Shown piece after piece: positions 53,823 to 63,321 of a stretch of DNA of 64,000 bases. Below the pieces are notes generated by a model. The model did not search any database. It was not told where the DNA came from and worked only from the letters and a program-made list of their open reading frames with translations. A program made the position numbers and the translations under genes. The stretch is from Alloactinosynnema sp. L-07 (GTDB lineage: Bacteria; Actinomycetota; Actinomycetes; Mycobacteriales; Pseudonocardiaceae), in NCBI RefSeq assembly GCF_900070365.1, contig NZ_LN850107.1:2170001-2234000 (forward strand), written 5' to 3'. The number at the start of each line of letters is the position of its first letter. Positions within the stretch are counted from its first letter, which is position 1.

Positions 53823-55247
53823 TTGAGCATCGTGGACGACAACCCCGCGGCGGCGGACGAGGCTGCCCGCAAGCGCGAACAGCGCGGCTGGTGCTGGTAC
53901 GACTGGGCGAACTCGGTGTTCCCCACCTCGGTGACCACGGTCTTCGGTTCGCTCTATCTGACCGCGATCGCGGCCGAGGCCGCTATCGCCGACACCGCGC
54001 GCAACGGGCCCAACCCCTGCCCGGCCGACGCGGACGGCAACACCAACAAGCTCAAGGACTGCGACATCAGCCTGTTCGGGCTGGAGTTCGCCGCGGGCTC
54101 GCTGTGGGGCTACCTGCTGTCGTTCGCCACGATCATCCAGGTGCTGATCGTGCCGCTGATGGGCGCGATCGCCGACCGCTCGGCCAACAAGAAGCCGATG
54201 ATGGCGTTCTTCGCCTTCGGCGGGTCGATCGCCACCGCCGCGATGGCGCTGGTCACCGGGTCGAACTGGCAACTGGGCGTGGTGCTGTTCATCCTCGGCA
54301 ACATCGGCTTCGGCACGTCGGTGGTCATCTACTACTCCTACATCCCCGAGATCGCCACCGCCGACGAGCGCGACGGGCTGTCCACCCGCGGCTGGGCGTT
54401 CGGCTACCTGGGCAGCGGCACCGCGCTGGCGGTGCAGTTGGCGATCGTGCTGTCCCACGAGGCGCTGGGCATCACCGAGGGCGACGCCGCGCGGATAGCG
54501 TTCGTCATCTCCGGGGTGTGGTGGGCGCTGTTCACCCTGATCCCGCTGCGTCGCCTGCGCGGGCACAACCCCGCCAAGGAAGGGCTGGTCGAGGGCTCGG
54601 TCATCACCGCGGGCTTCCGCGAACTCGGCGCGACCCTGCGCCATGCGCGGACCTTTCCGCTGACCCTGGCCTTCCTCGGCACCTACCTGATCTACACCGA
54701 CGGCATCGCCACCGTCGCCAACGTCTCCGCGCAGTACGGCCGCGAGGAACTGAAGTTCCCCGCCGACGTGCTGATCACCACCATCCTCATCGTCCAGTTC
54801 GTCGCCTTCTTCGGCGGAATGCTGCACGGCTTGGTCGCCAAGCACATCGGCGCGAAGAAGACGATCATGATCAGCCTCGCGGTGTGGGTGCTGGTGATCG
54901 GCGGTGCCTACTTCGTGCAGGCGGGCCAAGCGCTCCAGTTCTACCTGGTCGCGGGCGGCATCGGCCTGGTGCTGGGCGGCACGAACGCGCTGTCGCGGTC
55001 ACTGTTCAGCCAGATGGTGCCCCCGGGCAAGGAAGCCCAGTACTTCGCCGTCTACGAGATCGGCGAGCGCGCCACGTCGTGGCTGGGCCCGCTGCTGTTC
55101 GCGTTCATGGCCGGGGCGACCGGCTCCTACCGGTACGCGATCATCTCGCTGGTCATCTTCTTCTTCGTCGGCCTGGTCCTGATGTATTTCGTCCCCGTCC
55201 GGCGCGCGATCCAGGCCGTGGGCAACCCAGAACCCGCGGTCCTCTGA
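53823..55247 (+). CDS. MFS transporter, UMF1/Atg22-like
   Basis: 474 residues from TTG 53823, which has GGAGG at 53812. Opening GWCWYDWANSVFPTSVTTVF is the UMF1/Atg22 family signature, followed by a ~35-residue extracytoplasmic loop with CPADADGNTNKLKDC and about twelve helices. Atg22 in yeast exports amino acids from vacuoles; bacterial substrates unknown. Gene precedes tdk by 65 bp, perhaps cotranscribed. Confidence 0.88.
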   Translation: MSIVDDNPAAADEAARKREQRGWCWYDWANSVFPTSVTTVFGSLYLTAIAAEAAIADTARNGPNPCPADADGNTNKLKDCDISLFGLEFAAGSLWGYLLSFATIIQVLIVPLMGAIADRSANKKPMMAFFAFGGSIATAAMALVTGSNWQLGVVLFILGNIGFGTSVVIYYSYIPEIATADERDGLSTRGWAFGYLGSGTALAVQLAIVLSHEALGITEGDAARIAFVISGVWWALFTLIPLRRLRGHNPAKEGLVEGSVITAGFRELGATLRHARTFPLTLAFLGTYLIYTDGIATVANVSAQYGREELKFPADVLITTILIVQFVAFFGGMLHGLVAKHIGAKKTIMISLAVWVLVIGGAYFVQAGQALQFYLVAGGIGLVLGGTNALSRSLFSQMVPPGKEAQYFAVYEIGERATSWLGPLLFAFMAGATGSYRYAIISLVIFFFVGLVLMYFVPVRRAIQAVGNPEPAVL

Positions 55248-55312
55248 CCGGGCGCGCGGCTCAGCACGCAGCGACCCCATGGGACGGTCCGCGCCCACTA
55301 GGGTTCCCGCCC

Positions 55313-56071
55313 GTGAGTATCGAGCCGACTCCCGCCGCCGACCCGACCGACGCCCTCTCCGCCGTGCCCGCGGCGGGGTCCCGACGGGCCCGGCCCGTCA
55401 CCGGGCACCTGCGCTTCTACTACGGGCCGATGGACTGCGGGAAGTCCACGCTGGCCCTGCAGGTCGACCACAATCAGGCCCGGCAGGGCCGCAAGGGGCT
55501 GCTGCTGGTGCACCTGGACCGCTCCGGGCTGCCGCAGATCTCCAGCCGCATCGGGATCACCCGCTCGGCCATCGAGGTACACCCCGAGGTCGATCTACTC
55601 GACCTGGTGCGCGGGCACTGGGCCGTCGGGGCGCGAGTGGACTACCTGATCGTCGACGAAGCCCAGTTCCTCGCTCCCACCCAGGTCGACCAGCTCGCCG
55701 AACTGGCCGACGACTCCCAAGTCGACGTCTACTGCTTCGGGATCGCCACCGACTTCCGCAGCGAGCTGTTCCCCGGGTCGCGGCGGCTGTTCGAACTCGC
55801 CGACGACCTGCAGCCCGTCCAGGTCGACGTGCTGTGCTGGTGTGGGCTGCCCGCACGGTTCAACGCCCGCGTCCAGGGCGGCCAGGTGACACGGGCCGGG
55901 GACACCGTTCTCGTCGCGGACACGGGGCACTCTCGTGTCGGTACGCACAGTGAACCCCTCTCCGAACACCGTACAACTACCGTCCGTTACCAGGTGCTCT
56001 GCCGGCGCCACTTCCGCTTGGGGGACCTCGGTACCGACCCGGGGGTCCAAGGTCAACTATCGTTCGCCTGA
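55313..56071 (+). CDS. tdk: Thymidine kinase (type II)
   Basis: 252 residues from GTG 55313. P-loop YGPMDCGKST (residues ~37-46), VDEAQFL and the zinc pairs CWCG and CRRH are type II thymidine kinase features. Phosphorylates thymidine for salvage. The ~30-residue N-terminal extension before the P-loop is Pro/Ala rich, as often in actinobacteria. Confidence 0.93.
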   Translation: MSIEPTPAADPTDALSAVPAAGSRRARPVTGHLRFYYGPMDCGKSTLALQVDHNQARQGRKGLLLVHLDRSGLPQISSRIGITRSAIEVHPEVDLLDLVRGHWAVGARVDYLIVDEAQFLAPTQVDQLAELADDSQVDVYCFGIATDFRSELFPGSRRLFELADDLQPVQVDVLCWCGLPARFNARVQGGQVTRAGDTVLVADTGHSRVGTHSEPLSEHRTTTVRYQVLCRRHFRLGDLGTDPGVQGQLSFA

Positions 56072-56091
56072 CAAGGCGGTTACCCGCTAGC

Positions 56092-56109
56092 ATCACCCGG
56101 AGGGGTGAT
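56092..56109 (+). terminator. Weak terminator after tdk
   Basis: ATCACCC (56092-56098) and GGGTGAT (56103-56109), 7-bp stem with a 4-nt loop, 20 bp past the tdk stop. Confidence 0.5.
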
Positions 56110-56226
56110 ATGTCCGTGCCGAATGTGCGATAACGCGTCACAAAACCGGCGGGCGGGCATCCCTTAGGAGGATGCTGTTGTTGACGGGTGAAGCTTGTCA
56201 CCCTGAGCGACCGCGACGGGTGGGCG

Positions 56227-56252
56227 GGAATTTTTGCGCCCCTTCGTCCGTT
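56227..56252 (+). promoter_or_regulatory. SigR-type promoter of rbpA
   Basis: GGAAT (56227-56231), exactly 18 bases, then GTT (56250-56252): the GGAAT-N18-GTT consensus of SigR/SigH thiol-oxidative-stress promoters. rbpA starts 60 bp downstream; rbpA of Streptomyces coelicolor is a known SigR target. Confidence 0.85.
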
Positions 56253-56311
56253 GCTCTGGGTAAGCAACACCCTGGCCCGGGGTTTCCTGGGCCGAGCGAA
56301 AGGACACCGCC

Positions 56312-56659
56312 ATGGCCGACCGTGTGCTTCGTGGTAGCAGGCTGGGAGCGGTCAGCTACGAGACTGACCGCAATCACGACCTTGCCCCGCGCCGAACGGT
56401 TCGCTACGCGTGCCCGAAGGACCACGACTTCGAGGTGCCGTTCTCCGACGACGCCGAGATCCCCTCGGTGTGGGAGTGCCGCCTGCACGGGCTGGAATCG
56501 AAGATGATCGACGGCTCGGCCCCCGAGCCGAAGAAGACCAAGCCGCCGCGCACCCACTGGGACATGCTGCTCGAGCGCCGCACGATCCCGGAGCTGGAAG
56601 ACCTGCTCACCGAGCGCCTCCAGGAACTCCGCGGCCGCCGCGGCGCCCGTAGCGCGTAA
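56312..56659 (+). CDS. rbpA: RNA polymerase-binding protein RbpA
   Basis: 115 residues from ATG 56312 behind GAAAGGA. MADRVLRGSRLGAVSYETDR, the core RYACPKDHDFEVPFSDDAE ... WECRLHGL (zinc/beta core) and the sigma-interaction C-terminus (RTHWDMLLERRTIPELEDLLTERL) are all as in RbpA. Binds RNA polymerase with principal sigma factors, stabilises open complexes and gives basal rifampicin tolerance in Streptomyces and mycobacteria. Closed by a 13-bp stem terminator. Confidence 0.97.
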   Translation: MADRVLRGSRLGAVSYETDRNHDLAPRRTVRYACPKDHDFEVPFSDDAEIPSVWECRLHGLESKMIDGSAPEPKKTKPPRTHWDMLLERRTIPELEDLLTERLQELRGRRGARSA

Positions 56660-56669
56660 CCACCAGACC

Positions 56670-56707
56670 GACAGCCGCCCGGACCTCCCCCCTTCCGGGC
56701 GGCTGTC
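56670..56707. terminator. Terminator after rbpA
   Basis: GACAGCCGCCCGG (56670-56682) and CCGGGCGGCTGTC (56695-56707), perfect 13-bp stem, C-rich 12-nt loop, between rbpA and the convergent amidohydrolase. Confidence 0.9.
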
Positions 56708-56719
56708 CCATGTCCGCAC

Positions 56720-57925
56720 TCAGCGTTGACCACCGACGACACGATGTCCGGCGCGGTAGACGGCGCGGACGTCGCGCAAGGCGGACATGTCGGCGAGCGG
56801 GTCGCGCCCCACCACGACCAGGTCGGCGTCCATGCCCGCGCGCAGCCTGCCCTTGACCTCCGACAGGCCGCAGGCCTCGGCGGCGACGACGGTGGCGGCC
56901 TTGAGCGCCTCATGCGGCCGCATTCCGATCACGTCGACGAGGTGGGCGATGCCGTAGGGCAGCACATCGTGCGGCTTGTCCGGGGCGATACCCGCGTCGG
57001 TTCCCGCCGACATCCGCGCACCGGCGAGGTAGAGCTCGGCCCGGACCTGGTCGATGCCCGCGCGCCGCCCAGTCGTGGCGGCCGACACCGCGCGGGCGCC
57101 GGGCAGCTTCCCCACGGTCGTGCCGACCACGACCCCCCGCCTGGCGATGCGCTCCACCAGACGCGCGTCGGCCGCGACGCCGTCCTCGGTGATGAACGTG
57201 ACGTGTTCGAGCGAGTCGAAGCCTGCCTCCAGCGCGTCGCCGATCGCGGACCCGGCGTGCGCGTGGCCCGCGGTCGACATCCCGAGCCGGTGCGCCTCCT
57301 CGACCACGACCCGCAGATCCGCCAACCCGAACTGCGACGCGTGCGCGGCACTGCCCGGGGTCATGACACCCCCGCTCACCATCACCTTGACCACCTCGCA
57401 ACCACGCTCGTGACGCGCCCGCACCGCCGCCCGCAGCGCACCCGCCCCGGCCGCCTCGCCCCCGAGGAAATGACAGTGGCCACCCGGCGTGGTGATCGGC
57501 GGGCCGGAAGCGACGATGTGCGGCCCGGCGTGCGGGCGGCCCACCCACTCGCGGCGCAGCCGCAACGACAGATAGTCACGGTCACCCAGGTCACGCACTG
57601 TGGTGATGCCCGCCCGCAGCGCCCGCGCGGCCGCGGCGCGCATGCCCTCCAGCACCGTCTCATCGTTCGCCGTCGTCACGGTGGCCACCACGTCGGCGGT
57701 GGCGTCGAAGGCGAGGTGCACGTGAGTGTCGATCAAGCCAGGCAGGATCCACGCGTCCTCCCCCAGATCGACGACCTCCGCCGCCGTCGGCGGCGCGGCG
57801 CCGGTGGTGTCGACATCGACGATCCTGCCGCCGTCGATCACCACCATGCCCCGGCCGATGGCCCGCTCCCCATCGAACAGCCCACCTGCCCGCAGAGCCT
57901 GTGGCCTCGGCACTGGATAGGTCAC
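56720..57925 (-). CDS. Amidohydrolase (imidazolonepropionase/prolidase-like subtype)
   Basis: 401 residues from GTG 57925. WILPGLIDTHVHLAFDAT supplies HxH metal ligands; CEVVKVMVSGGV the Lys region; STAGHAHAG and LEHVTF the His ligands, and MSAGTDAGIAPDK the Asp. Complete binuclear metal site of the amidohydrolase superfamily. Peptidase/lactonase or hydantoin-type substrates possible. It sits between rbpA and ppm, which are adjacent in mycobacteria. Confidence 0.85.
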   Translation of the reverse strand: MTYPVPRPQALRAGGLFDGERAIGRGMVVIDGGRIVDVDTTGAAPPTAAEVVDLGEDAWILPGLIDTHVHLAFDATADVVATVTTANDETVLEGMRAAAARALRAGITTVRDLGDRDYLSLRLRREWVGRPHAGPHIVASGPPITTPGGHCHFLGGEAAGAGALRAAVRARHERGCEVVKVMVSGGVMTPGSAAHASQFGLADLRVVVEEAHRLGMSTAGHAHAGSAIGDALEAGFDSLEHVTFITEDGVAADARLVERIARRGVVVGTTVGKLPGARAVSAATTGRRAGIDQVRAELYLAGARMSAGTDAGIAPDKPHDVLPYGIAHLVDVIGMRPHEALKAATVVAAEACGLSEVKGRLRAGMDADLVVVGRDPLADMSALRDVRAVYRAGHRVVGGQR

Positions 57926-58157
57926 CTTCGCATTCCCTTCCCTGGCGTCGACGCGCCTGCCATTCTGACCTTCCACCGCTCGGTGGATTGTCAGTGCTCC
58001 ACAAGTACCATTGCCGCCGCGTTCCCGCCGTAGATTCAGCTGATGTGCAAGTTTCAGCCACCCGTTGCGCGAGAACACGACAAAGCGCGACATTTGGGTG
58101 CTGTCGCTTGTGTTCTGGGCCACTACGATTCGGTGCCACCCGAGACGCGGAGGCTCG

Positions 58158-58856
58158 ATGACCACGCCGAAAGAGAACGGTGGCACGGCCGAGGCTCGTT
58201 CACAGCGGTCGCAGTTGGGCACCTGGCTGACCGGTGTATTGGCCATCGTGGCGAACGTCGTCAGCGTCGTGCAGGCAGCCACATCAAGCCGGGTCGTCGT
58301 ACCGCTGATCACCGGAGTGCTCGCCGTGGTGGGTGGCTGTGTGTGGTCGTGGCGCCTGCTGCGGCGCGGATCCGGCACGCGCGTCCGCAACAGGATCGTC
58401 GCCCTGTGTCTCGCGATCATGCTCATCGTCGCAGGCATCGTCGCTCTGGTGGCGGCCTGGTATTGGCGGACACCACCCCAGCGTCAAGTCGATGCCGCGC
58501 AGCCCGCGAACACCCGGCCCTTCACCGGGACAATTGCCATTCGCTACCCGGGATCCGGTTGGACCCTCGCATCGGGAGACGATTTGGGCGGCGAGGTCAC
58601 CGAATGGAGCAGCGGTTATCAGATATGGATGTCGGCCCGGCCCGAAAGTGGTTCCACGGAACTCGTTCAGGGTCCGTGCGCAGTGACCGGCACCAGCTTT
58701 GTTTGTTCGGATGTGCAGTTGCCCGGCCCGTCGGGAACGCGCGAGTTCATTCGCCTCGCCGTGGTGACGGACGCCGAGGCCAAGCGCCTGGGCGATACCG
58801 CGGCACTTCCGTTCGACTCGCCCGCCCAAGCTCAAACCCAGATCTACAAGGGTTGA
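58158..58856 (+). CDS. Membrane-anchored protein of unknown function
   Basis: 232 residues from ATG 58158 behind GGAGG. Three hydrophobic segments (about residues 20-125), then an extracytoplasmic beta-rich domain of ~95 residues with two Cys (GPCAVTGTSFVCSDV) likely disulfide-linked. No family recognised. Codon use is slightly less GC-biased than neighbours, perhaps a late arrival. Confidence 0.6.
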   Translation: MTTPKENGGTAEARSQRSQLGTWLTGVLAIVANVVSVVQAATSSRVVVPLITGVLAVVGGCVWSWRLLRRGSGTRVRNRIVALCLAIMLIVAGIVALVAAWYWRTPPQRQVDAAQPANTRPFTGTIAIRYPGSGWTLASGDDLGGEVTEWSSGYQIWMSARPESGSTELVQGPCAVTGTSFVCSDVQLPGPSGTREFIRLAVVTDAEAKRLGDTAALPFDSPAQAQTQIYKG

Positions 58857-58878
58857 TTTCGGCGCTCACCCCGGAGAT

Positions 58879-58920
58879 CCGAAGAGGCCGTGCCCCCGAC
58901 TCGGGGCACGGCCTCTTCGG
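58879..58920. terminator. Very strong bidirectional terminator
   Basis: 18-bp perfect arms (58879-58896 and 58903-58920; outer bases CCGAAGAGG, inner CCCC/GGGG) with 6-nt loop, between the convergent membrane-protein gene and ppm. Confidence 0.95.
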
Positions 58921-58927
58921 CTGTCGG

Positions 58928-59698
58928 CTACTTCTTGATGCGCAGCAAGTGCTTGAGCTGGTTGCCGCGGCGGCGCAGGCCCCACTTGGTGACCCGGATC
59001 AGGGCCTCGCGGACGATGTTGCCGCTCATCTTCGACTCGCCGCGTTCGCGTTCGGCGAAGGTGATCGGCACCTCGACGACGGTGAAGCCCGCCTCGATGG
59101 TCCGCCACGCCAGGTCGATCTGGAAGCAGTAGCCAGCCGACGCCACCGTGTCGAGCTTGAGCTTCTCCAGGACCGCGCGGCGGAACGCGCGGAAGCCGCC
59201 GGTCATGTCGCGGATCGAGGCGCCCAGGGCCAGCCGTGAGTACAAGCTGCCGCCGCGGGAGATGAACTCGCGGGACTTGGGCCAGTTGACGACCTTGCCG
59301 CCGGGCACCCAGCGCGACCCCAGCGCCAGATCGGCGTCGGTGAGCGCGTCGAGGATGCGCGGGAGGTCCTCCGGGGCGTGGGAGCCGTCGGCGTCCATCT
59401 CGCAGATGACCGCGTAGTCGCGCGCCAGCGCCCACTTGAAGCCCGCGATGTAGGCCGCGCCCAGGCCCGCCTTCTCGGTGCGGTGCAGCACGTTGACGCG
59501 GTCGTCCTTCTCGGCCATCGCGTCGGCGAGGTCGCCGGTGCCGTCCGGGCTGCCGTCGTCGACGATCAGCACGTGGGTCTGCGGCAGGGCGGCGTGCAAC
59601 CGCTCGACGATGATCTCGATGTTGTCCCGCTCGTTGTAGGTCGGGATCACCACCAGGACCGGGTCGAGCTTGTCCTCGCCGTGCGGCTGGTCCGCCAT
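58928..59698 (-). CDS. ppm1: Polyprenol monophosphomannose synthase
   Basis: 256 residues. [37 protein letters not shown] and [18 protein letters not shown] with the DxD-type metal site, [10 protein letters not shown] and a C-terminal [25 protein letters not shown]2 dolichol/polyprenol-phosphate mannose synthase. Makes polyprenyl-P-mannose from GDP-mannose for periplasmic mannosylation, feeding MptB-like enzymes. Downstream partner of lnt, 48 bp apart; in Mycobacterium the two are fused or adjacent. Confidence 0.95.
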   Translation of the reverse strand: MADQPHGEDKLDPVLVVIPTYNERDNIEIIVERLHAALPQTHVLIVDDGSPDGTGDLADAMAEKDDRVNVLHRTEKAGLGAAYIAGFKWALARDYAVICEMDADGSHAPEDLPRILDALTDADLALGSRWVPGGKVVNWPKSREFISRGGSLYSRLALGASIRDMTGGFRAFRRAVLEKLKLDTVASAGYCFQIDLAWRTIEAGFTVVEVPITFAERERGESKMSGNIVREALIRVTKWGLRRRGNQLKHLLRIKK

Positions 59699-59746
59699 CG
59701 GTTGCTTCCTCCTCGCCGGCGCGTGGGCGCGCCGGGCCGATACGTC

Positions 59747-61324
59747 TTACCCCTGGTTGTCTGCCGGGGACTGCGGGTCCCGTGCGGCGGACCGTGGGCG
59801 CCTGCCGGTCGCCAGTGCGAACACCAGCGCGGCCAGGCCCGCGAACACCATGCTCCATTCGGGCCATGCACCCAGTCGGTCCGCCATGGTAGTCGCTGTC
59901 CGCAGTGGGACGCGCTCGACCAAGGCCGCTGGCGTGAACAGGTCCGTGCGTTGCGTCACGGTGCCGTCGGGAAGCACGATGGCGCTGACCCCGCTGGTGG
60001 CCGCCACGATGACGGTGCGGCCGTGTTCGACGGCGCGGACGCGGTCCATGGCCAGCTGCTGGTAGGTCATCTCGGTGCGGCCGAAGGTGGCGTTGTTGGT
60101 GGGCACGGCGAGCAGGTTGGAGCCGTTGAGCACCGAGTCGCGGACGACCCCGTCGAAGGCGACCTCGTAGCAGGTGACGAGGGCCACCCTGGCCTCGCCC
60201 ATGGCGAACACGGTGGCCTCGTCGCCGGGCTGGAAGGTGCCCGCGCGGTCGACGGTGGAGCTGAACAGGCGGAAGAACTCGCGCATCGGCATGGTCTCGC
60301 CGAAGGGCTGCAGCTGCCGCTTGATGTACTCGTCGACCGGGCCGCGGCCGGGTTCCCACTGGATGACCATGTTGCGTGGGCCGTCGGGGCGCACGACCAC
60401 CGCGCCCAGCGCGACGGGCGCGTCGATGGCCTCCACGGCGCGGGTGATGGCCTGGGCTGCGTCGAGGTTGCGGTACGGGTCGATGTCGGAGGCGTTCTCC
60501 GGCCAGATCACGATGTCGGGCTGCGCGATCTTGCCCGCGGCGACGTCGGCGGCGAGTTCCTCGGTGCGTTTGACGTGGTTGTCGAGGACGGCGCGGCGCT
60601 GGGCGTTGAAGTCCAGGCCCGCGCGGGGGACGTTGCCCTGGATGGCGGCGACGGTGATCTCGCCCGCGTCGGCGTCGGTGCCCACGGCGGGGATGGCGGC
60701 GATGCCCGCCGCCAGCGGCAGGACCGCTGCGAACGCGGGCACGACGAGGGCTCGTGGGGCGCGGGTGATGGCGGCGCGGCGGATCAGCTCGCCGAGGCCG
60801 AAGCCGGTGAGGGTGACGGCGAAGGCGATCAGCGGGGTGCCGCCGAGGGCTGCCAGCGGCAGGTAGAGCCCTTCGGGCTGGCCGAAGGCGAGTTTGCCCC
60901 AGGGGAAGCCGCCGAAGGGGAACATCGCGCGCAGGGTCTCACCGGTGACCCACAGCAGCGCCGCCCACAGGTACCAGCCGCGCAGGCGGGTCACCATGGC
61001 GATGGCGGCGCACGGCACGCCGACGAGCAGGGCTTCCAGCGCGCTGAGCGGCAGCCAGGCGACGGGGCCGACGAACACCCCGGTCCACGCCAGCAGCGGG
61101 GTCATGAAGCCAAGGCCGAAGAGGAAGCCGTAGCCGAACCCGGCGCGCGGGCGGCGGTCGTGCAGCAGCAGGGCGAGCACGGCGAACCCCAGCGGCGCGA
61201 GCCACCACGTGGGCCGCGGGGGGACGCTGAGGAAGACCAGCCCACCGGCGGCGAGCGCGGCCAGCGCGCGCAGGGCGACGGCCAGTCGGACCCGGCGGGC
61301 GGGCGCGTCGGGGCTGGCGGCCAT
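59747..61324 (-). CDS. lnt: Apolipoprotein N-acyltransferase
   Basis: 525 residues from ATG 61324 (AGGAG six bases upstream). Six or so N-terminal membrane helices, then a nitrilase-like periplasmic domain: VAAIQGNVPR, Glu in IWPENASDI, Lys in YIKRQLQPFGETMP, Cys in VTCYEVAFDGV, followed by NLLAVPTNNATFGRTEMTYQQLAM. Adds the third fatty acid to lipoproteins at the outer face of the membrane. Operon with ppm as in mycobacteria, where Lnt and Ppm interact. Confidence 0.95.
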   Translation of the reverse strand: MAASPDAPARRVRLAVALRALAALAAGGLVFLSVPPRPTWWLAPLGFAVLALLLHDRRPRAGFGYGFLFGLGFMTPLLAWTGVFVGPVAWLPLSALEALLVGVPCAAIAMVTRLRGWYLWAALLWVTGETLRAMFPFGGFPWGKLAFGQPEGLYLPLAALGGTPLIAFAVTLTGFGLGELIRRAAITRAPRALVVPAFAAVLPLAAGIAAIPAVGTDADAGEITVAAIQGNVPRAGLDFNAQRRAVLDNHVKRTEELAADVAAGKIAQPDIVIWPENASDIDPYRNLDAAQAITRAVEAIDAPVALGAVVVRPDGPRNMVIQWEPGRGPVDEYIKRQLQPFGETMPMREFFRLFSSTVDRAGTFQPGDEATVFAMGEARVALVTCYEVAFDGVVRDSVLNGSNLLAVPTNNATFGRTEMTYQQLAMDRVRAVEHGRTVIVAATSGVSAIVLPDGTVTQRTDLFTPAALVERVPLRTATTMADRLGAWPEWSMVFAGLAALVFALATGRRPRSAARDPQSPADNQG

Positions 61325-61510
61325 CGAGGGCTCCTGGGGCACGGCGGGGGCGACCACCCGCACAGCGTACGGGGCACGCGGCGGCGGCCGGTCCGCTCCC
61401 CCGAACTGTCCACAGTGAACCTGTAGTCGAGGGTTCGACTCGACATCCATAACCCTCGACTTGACCGTGAGAGTTGCCCTGTTTCCCCTGGTCACTGCTA
61501 GGTTCGAGGC

Positions 61511-62422
61511 GTGACGAACAACAATGGACAGGGGTGGCGCGTCGAGTTCGACGCGGAGGTCGAGTTCCGTAACGGCGGCTCGTTGACGGTCGAGGGGTTC
61601 CGCCTGGACTCCCCCGCCGCCGAACTGGACGACGCGGCCACAGGTGAACTCTTGGTGCGGCACCTGGGGTTGCTGATGGTCGGCTCGGTGCGGGTGTCGA
61701 ACCGACGGATGATCGCCGAGCCACACAAGGGCTCAAGGGGCGTCGACACCGGGCCTGCCACCGGGTCGCGGCTGGTCGAGCTGAGCCACCGGATAGAGCA
61801 TGGAATGGCCACGCTGCCCGGCGTCCCCGGCCCGGAGATCGGCGACTACCTGACCCGCGACGCGTCGCGGGAGTTCTACGGTCCCGGCACGGAGTTCCAC
61901 ATCGGAACGATCTCGATGGTCACCAACACCGGCACCTACCTCGACTCCCCCGCCCACCGCTATGACGGCCGAACCGACCTGTCAGGCCTCCCCCTGTCCA
62001 GCTTCGCCGACCTGGACGGCGTAGTGATCCGCGTGGCGGGCGACGGCCTGCGGGCGATCGACAAGGCCGCCCTGCTGCCGTTCGACGTCACGGGTCGCGC
62101 CGTGCTGATCCACACCGGCTGGGACGCGCACTGGCGCACTCCGGCTTACTTCGAGGACCACCCGTACGTCACGTCGGACGCGGCGGGATGGCTGGTCGAA
62201 CAGGGCGCCGCACTGGTCGGCATCGACAGCCTCAACATCGACAGCACCGACGACCCGCTGCGGCCCGCGCACACGGCGCTGCTGGGCGCGGGCATCCCAG
62301 TGGTGGAGCACCTGCGTGGGCTGGAGCAGCTGCCGCCGTCGGGGTTCCGGTTCCACGCGGCGCCGGTGCCGGTGGTCGGGCTGGGCACGTTCCCGGTGCG
62401 CGCGTACGCGGTGATCGGCTGA
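61511..62422 (+). CDS. Cyclase-family (kynurenine formamidase-like) protein with extra N-terminal domain
   Basis: 303 residues from GTG 61511. Residues ~85-303 are a cyclase/KFase fold: LVELSHRIEHGMATLPG, TSMVTNTGTYLDSPAHRYDG-like, VLIHTGWDAHW, LVGIDSLNIDS and HLRGLEQLP. The metal motif H-T-G-T-H-x-D is N-T-G-T-Y-L-D, so two His ligands are replaced. The first ~70 residues (VEFDAEVEFRNGGSLTVEGF) form a separate small beta-rich domain. Substrate unknown. Confidence 0.75.
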   Translation: MTNNNGQGWRVEFDAEVEFRNGGSLTVEGFRLDSPAAELDDAATGELLVRHLGLLMVGSVRVSNRRMIAEPHKGSRGVDTGPATGSRLVELSHRIEHGMATLPGVPGPEIGDYLTRDASREFYGPGTEFHIGTISMVTNTGTYLDSPAHRYDGRTDLSGLPLSSFADLDGVVIRVAGDGLRAIDKAALLPFDVTGRAVLIHTGWDAHWRTPAYFEDHPYVTSDAAGWLVEQGAALVGIDSLNIDSTDDPLRPAHTALLGAGIPVVEHLRGLEQLPPSGFRFHAAPVPVVGLGTFPVRAYAVIG

Positions 62423-62438
62423 CGAGGTCGCCGGGCCC

Positions 62439-63290
62439 TCACCGCCGGGGTTTGCCCGCCGGGAACAGCACCGTCAGCGCGCTCGCCCCGGCCGTGACCG
62501 CCTTCGCGGCGGTCGCGGTCGGGGTTCTGAGCGGGTGCTCGGTGAGCAGCACGACGATGTAGCGGAACTCCGGCCCGGCCAGGCCGGTGCTGTGCACGAC
62601 CTTCGCCTGCTTGTTGTTGCCCCACCCCTGCTTGACCGCCCAGGGAACGCGCAGCGCGTCCGGGATGCCGAAGTGCTGGTCGAACCCGTCGGCGGCGTTT
62701 CGTGGCGCGGACTCGAGCGCGGTGAGGATGAGCGCGTTGTCGTCGCCGGGCAGTTTGCCGAGCACATGCTGGTAGACCCGGACGATGTCGTTGGCCGTCG
62801 TGCGAACCGAGCCCCACCGGTCTGGATTCGCCGGTGGTTCGGTGCCGGTCAGGCCGATGCGCTCGCGCATGCGGGCGACGATGTCGGTGCGCCCGCCGCG
62901 GAGCCAGAAGTGGCTGGCCGCCGTGTCGTCGCTCGCCGACAGCATGCGGGTGATCCGCTTGCGGTCCTCCTGGGTGGTTTTGGTCTCCAGCACGTCGATC
63001 GCGATGAGCAGTTTGACCAGTGACGCCGAGTCGAACTGCCGGTCCGCCTTGATGGAGAGCGGTTCGACGCCGATGGCGCGGTCGTAGACGACCGCGCTGA
63101 CGGTCGCGTTCTTCACCACTGACCGGACTCCGCCGACGACGCTCGCCGGGTCGATCGGTGGCGCCGGTGGCGAACCCGGCGCGGATGGCATCACGGGCAT
63201 CGGCCTGGCCTGCGGCACCGGCGACGCCAGCGGCGCCGAGCACGCCGTCAGTCCTATCAAGACAGCCGCCATCAGCACTCTGAACTGCAT
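62439..63290 (-). CDS. Lipoprotein, class A beta-lactamase-like serine hydrolase fold
   Basis: 283 residues from ATG 63290. Signal peptide with lipobox LTACS; Pro-rich linker to ~50; then SASLVKLL with S-x-x-K nucleophile, SASDDTAAS in place of S-D-N, and KQGWG in place of K-T-G. Resembles the many actinobacterial beta-lactamase-like lipoproteins of unclear activity. Exported and membrane-anchored; preceded by an AT-rich operator. A possible Lnt substrate. Confidence 0.8.
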   Translation of the reverse strand: MQFRVLMAAVLIGLTACSAPLASPVPQARPMPVMPSAPGSPPAPPIDPASVVGGVRSVVKNATVSAVVYDRAIGVEPLSIKADRQFDSASLVKLLIAIDVLETKTTQEDRKRITRMLSASDDTAASHFWLRGGRTDIVARMRERIGLTGTEPPANPDRWGSVRTTANDIVRVYQHVLGKLPGDDNALILTALESAPRNAADGFDQHFGIPDALRVPWAVKQGWGNNKQAKVVHSTGLAGPEFRYIVVLLTEHPLRTPTATAAKAVTAGASALTVLFPAGKPRR

Positions 63291-63321
63291 CGTTGCCCCC
63301 CGAGCTCGACTATGCATACTG

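Noticed and set aside
53639..55312. Long upstream reading frame continuous with tdk
   Set aside because: The frame overlaps the MFS gene on the same strand and has no conserved sequence; tdk begins at GTG 55313 just before the P-loop region.
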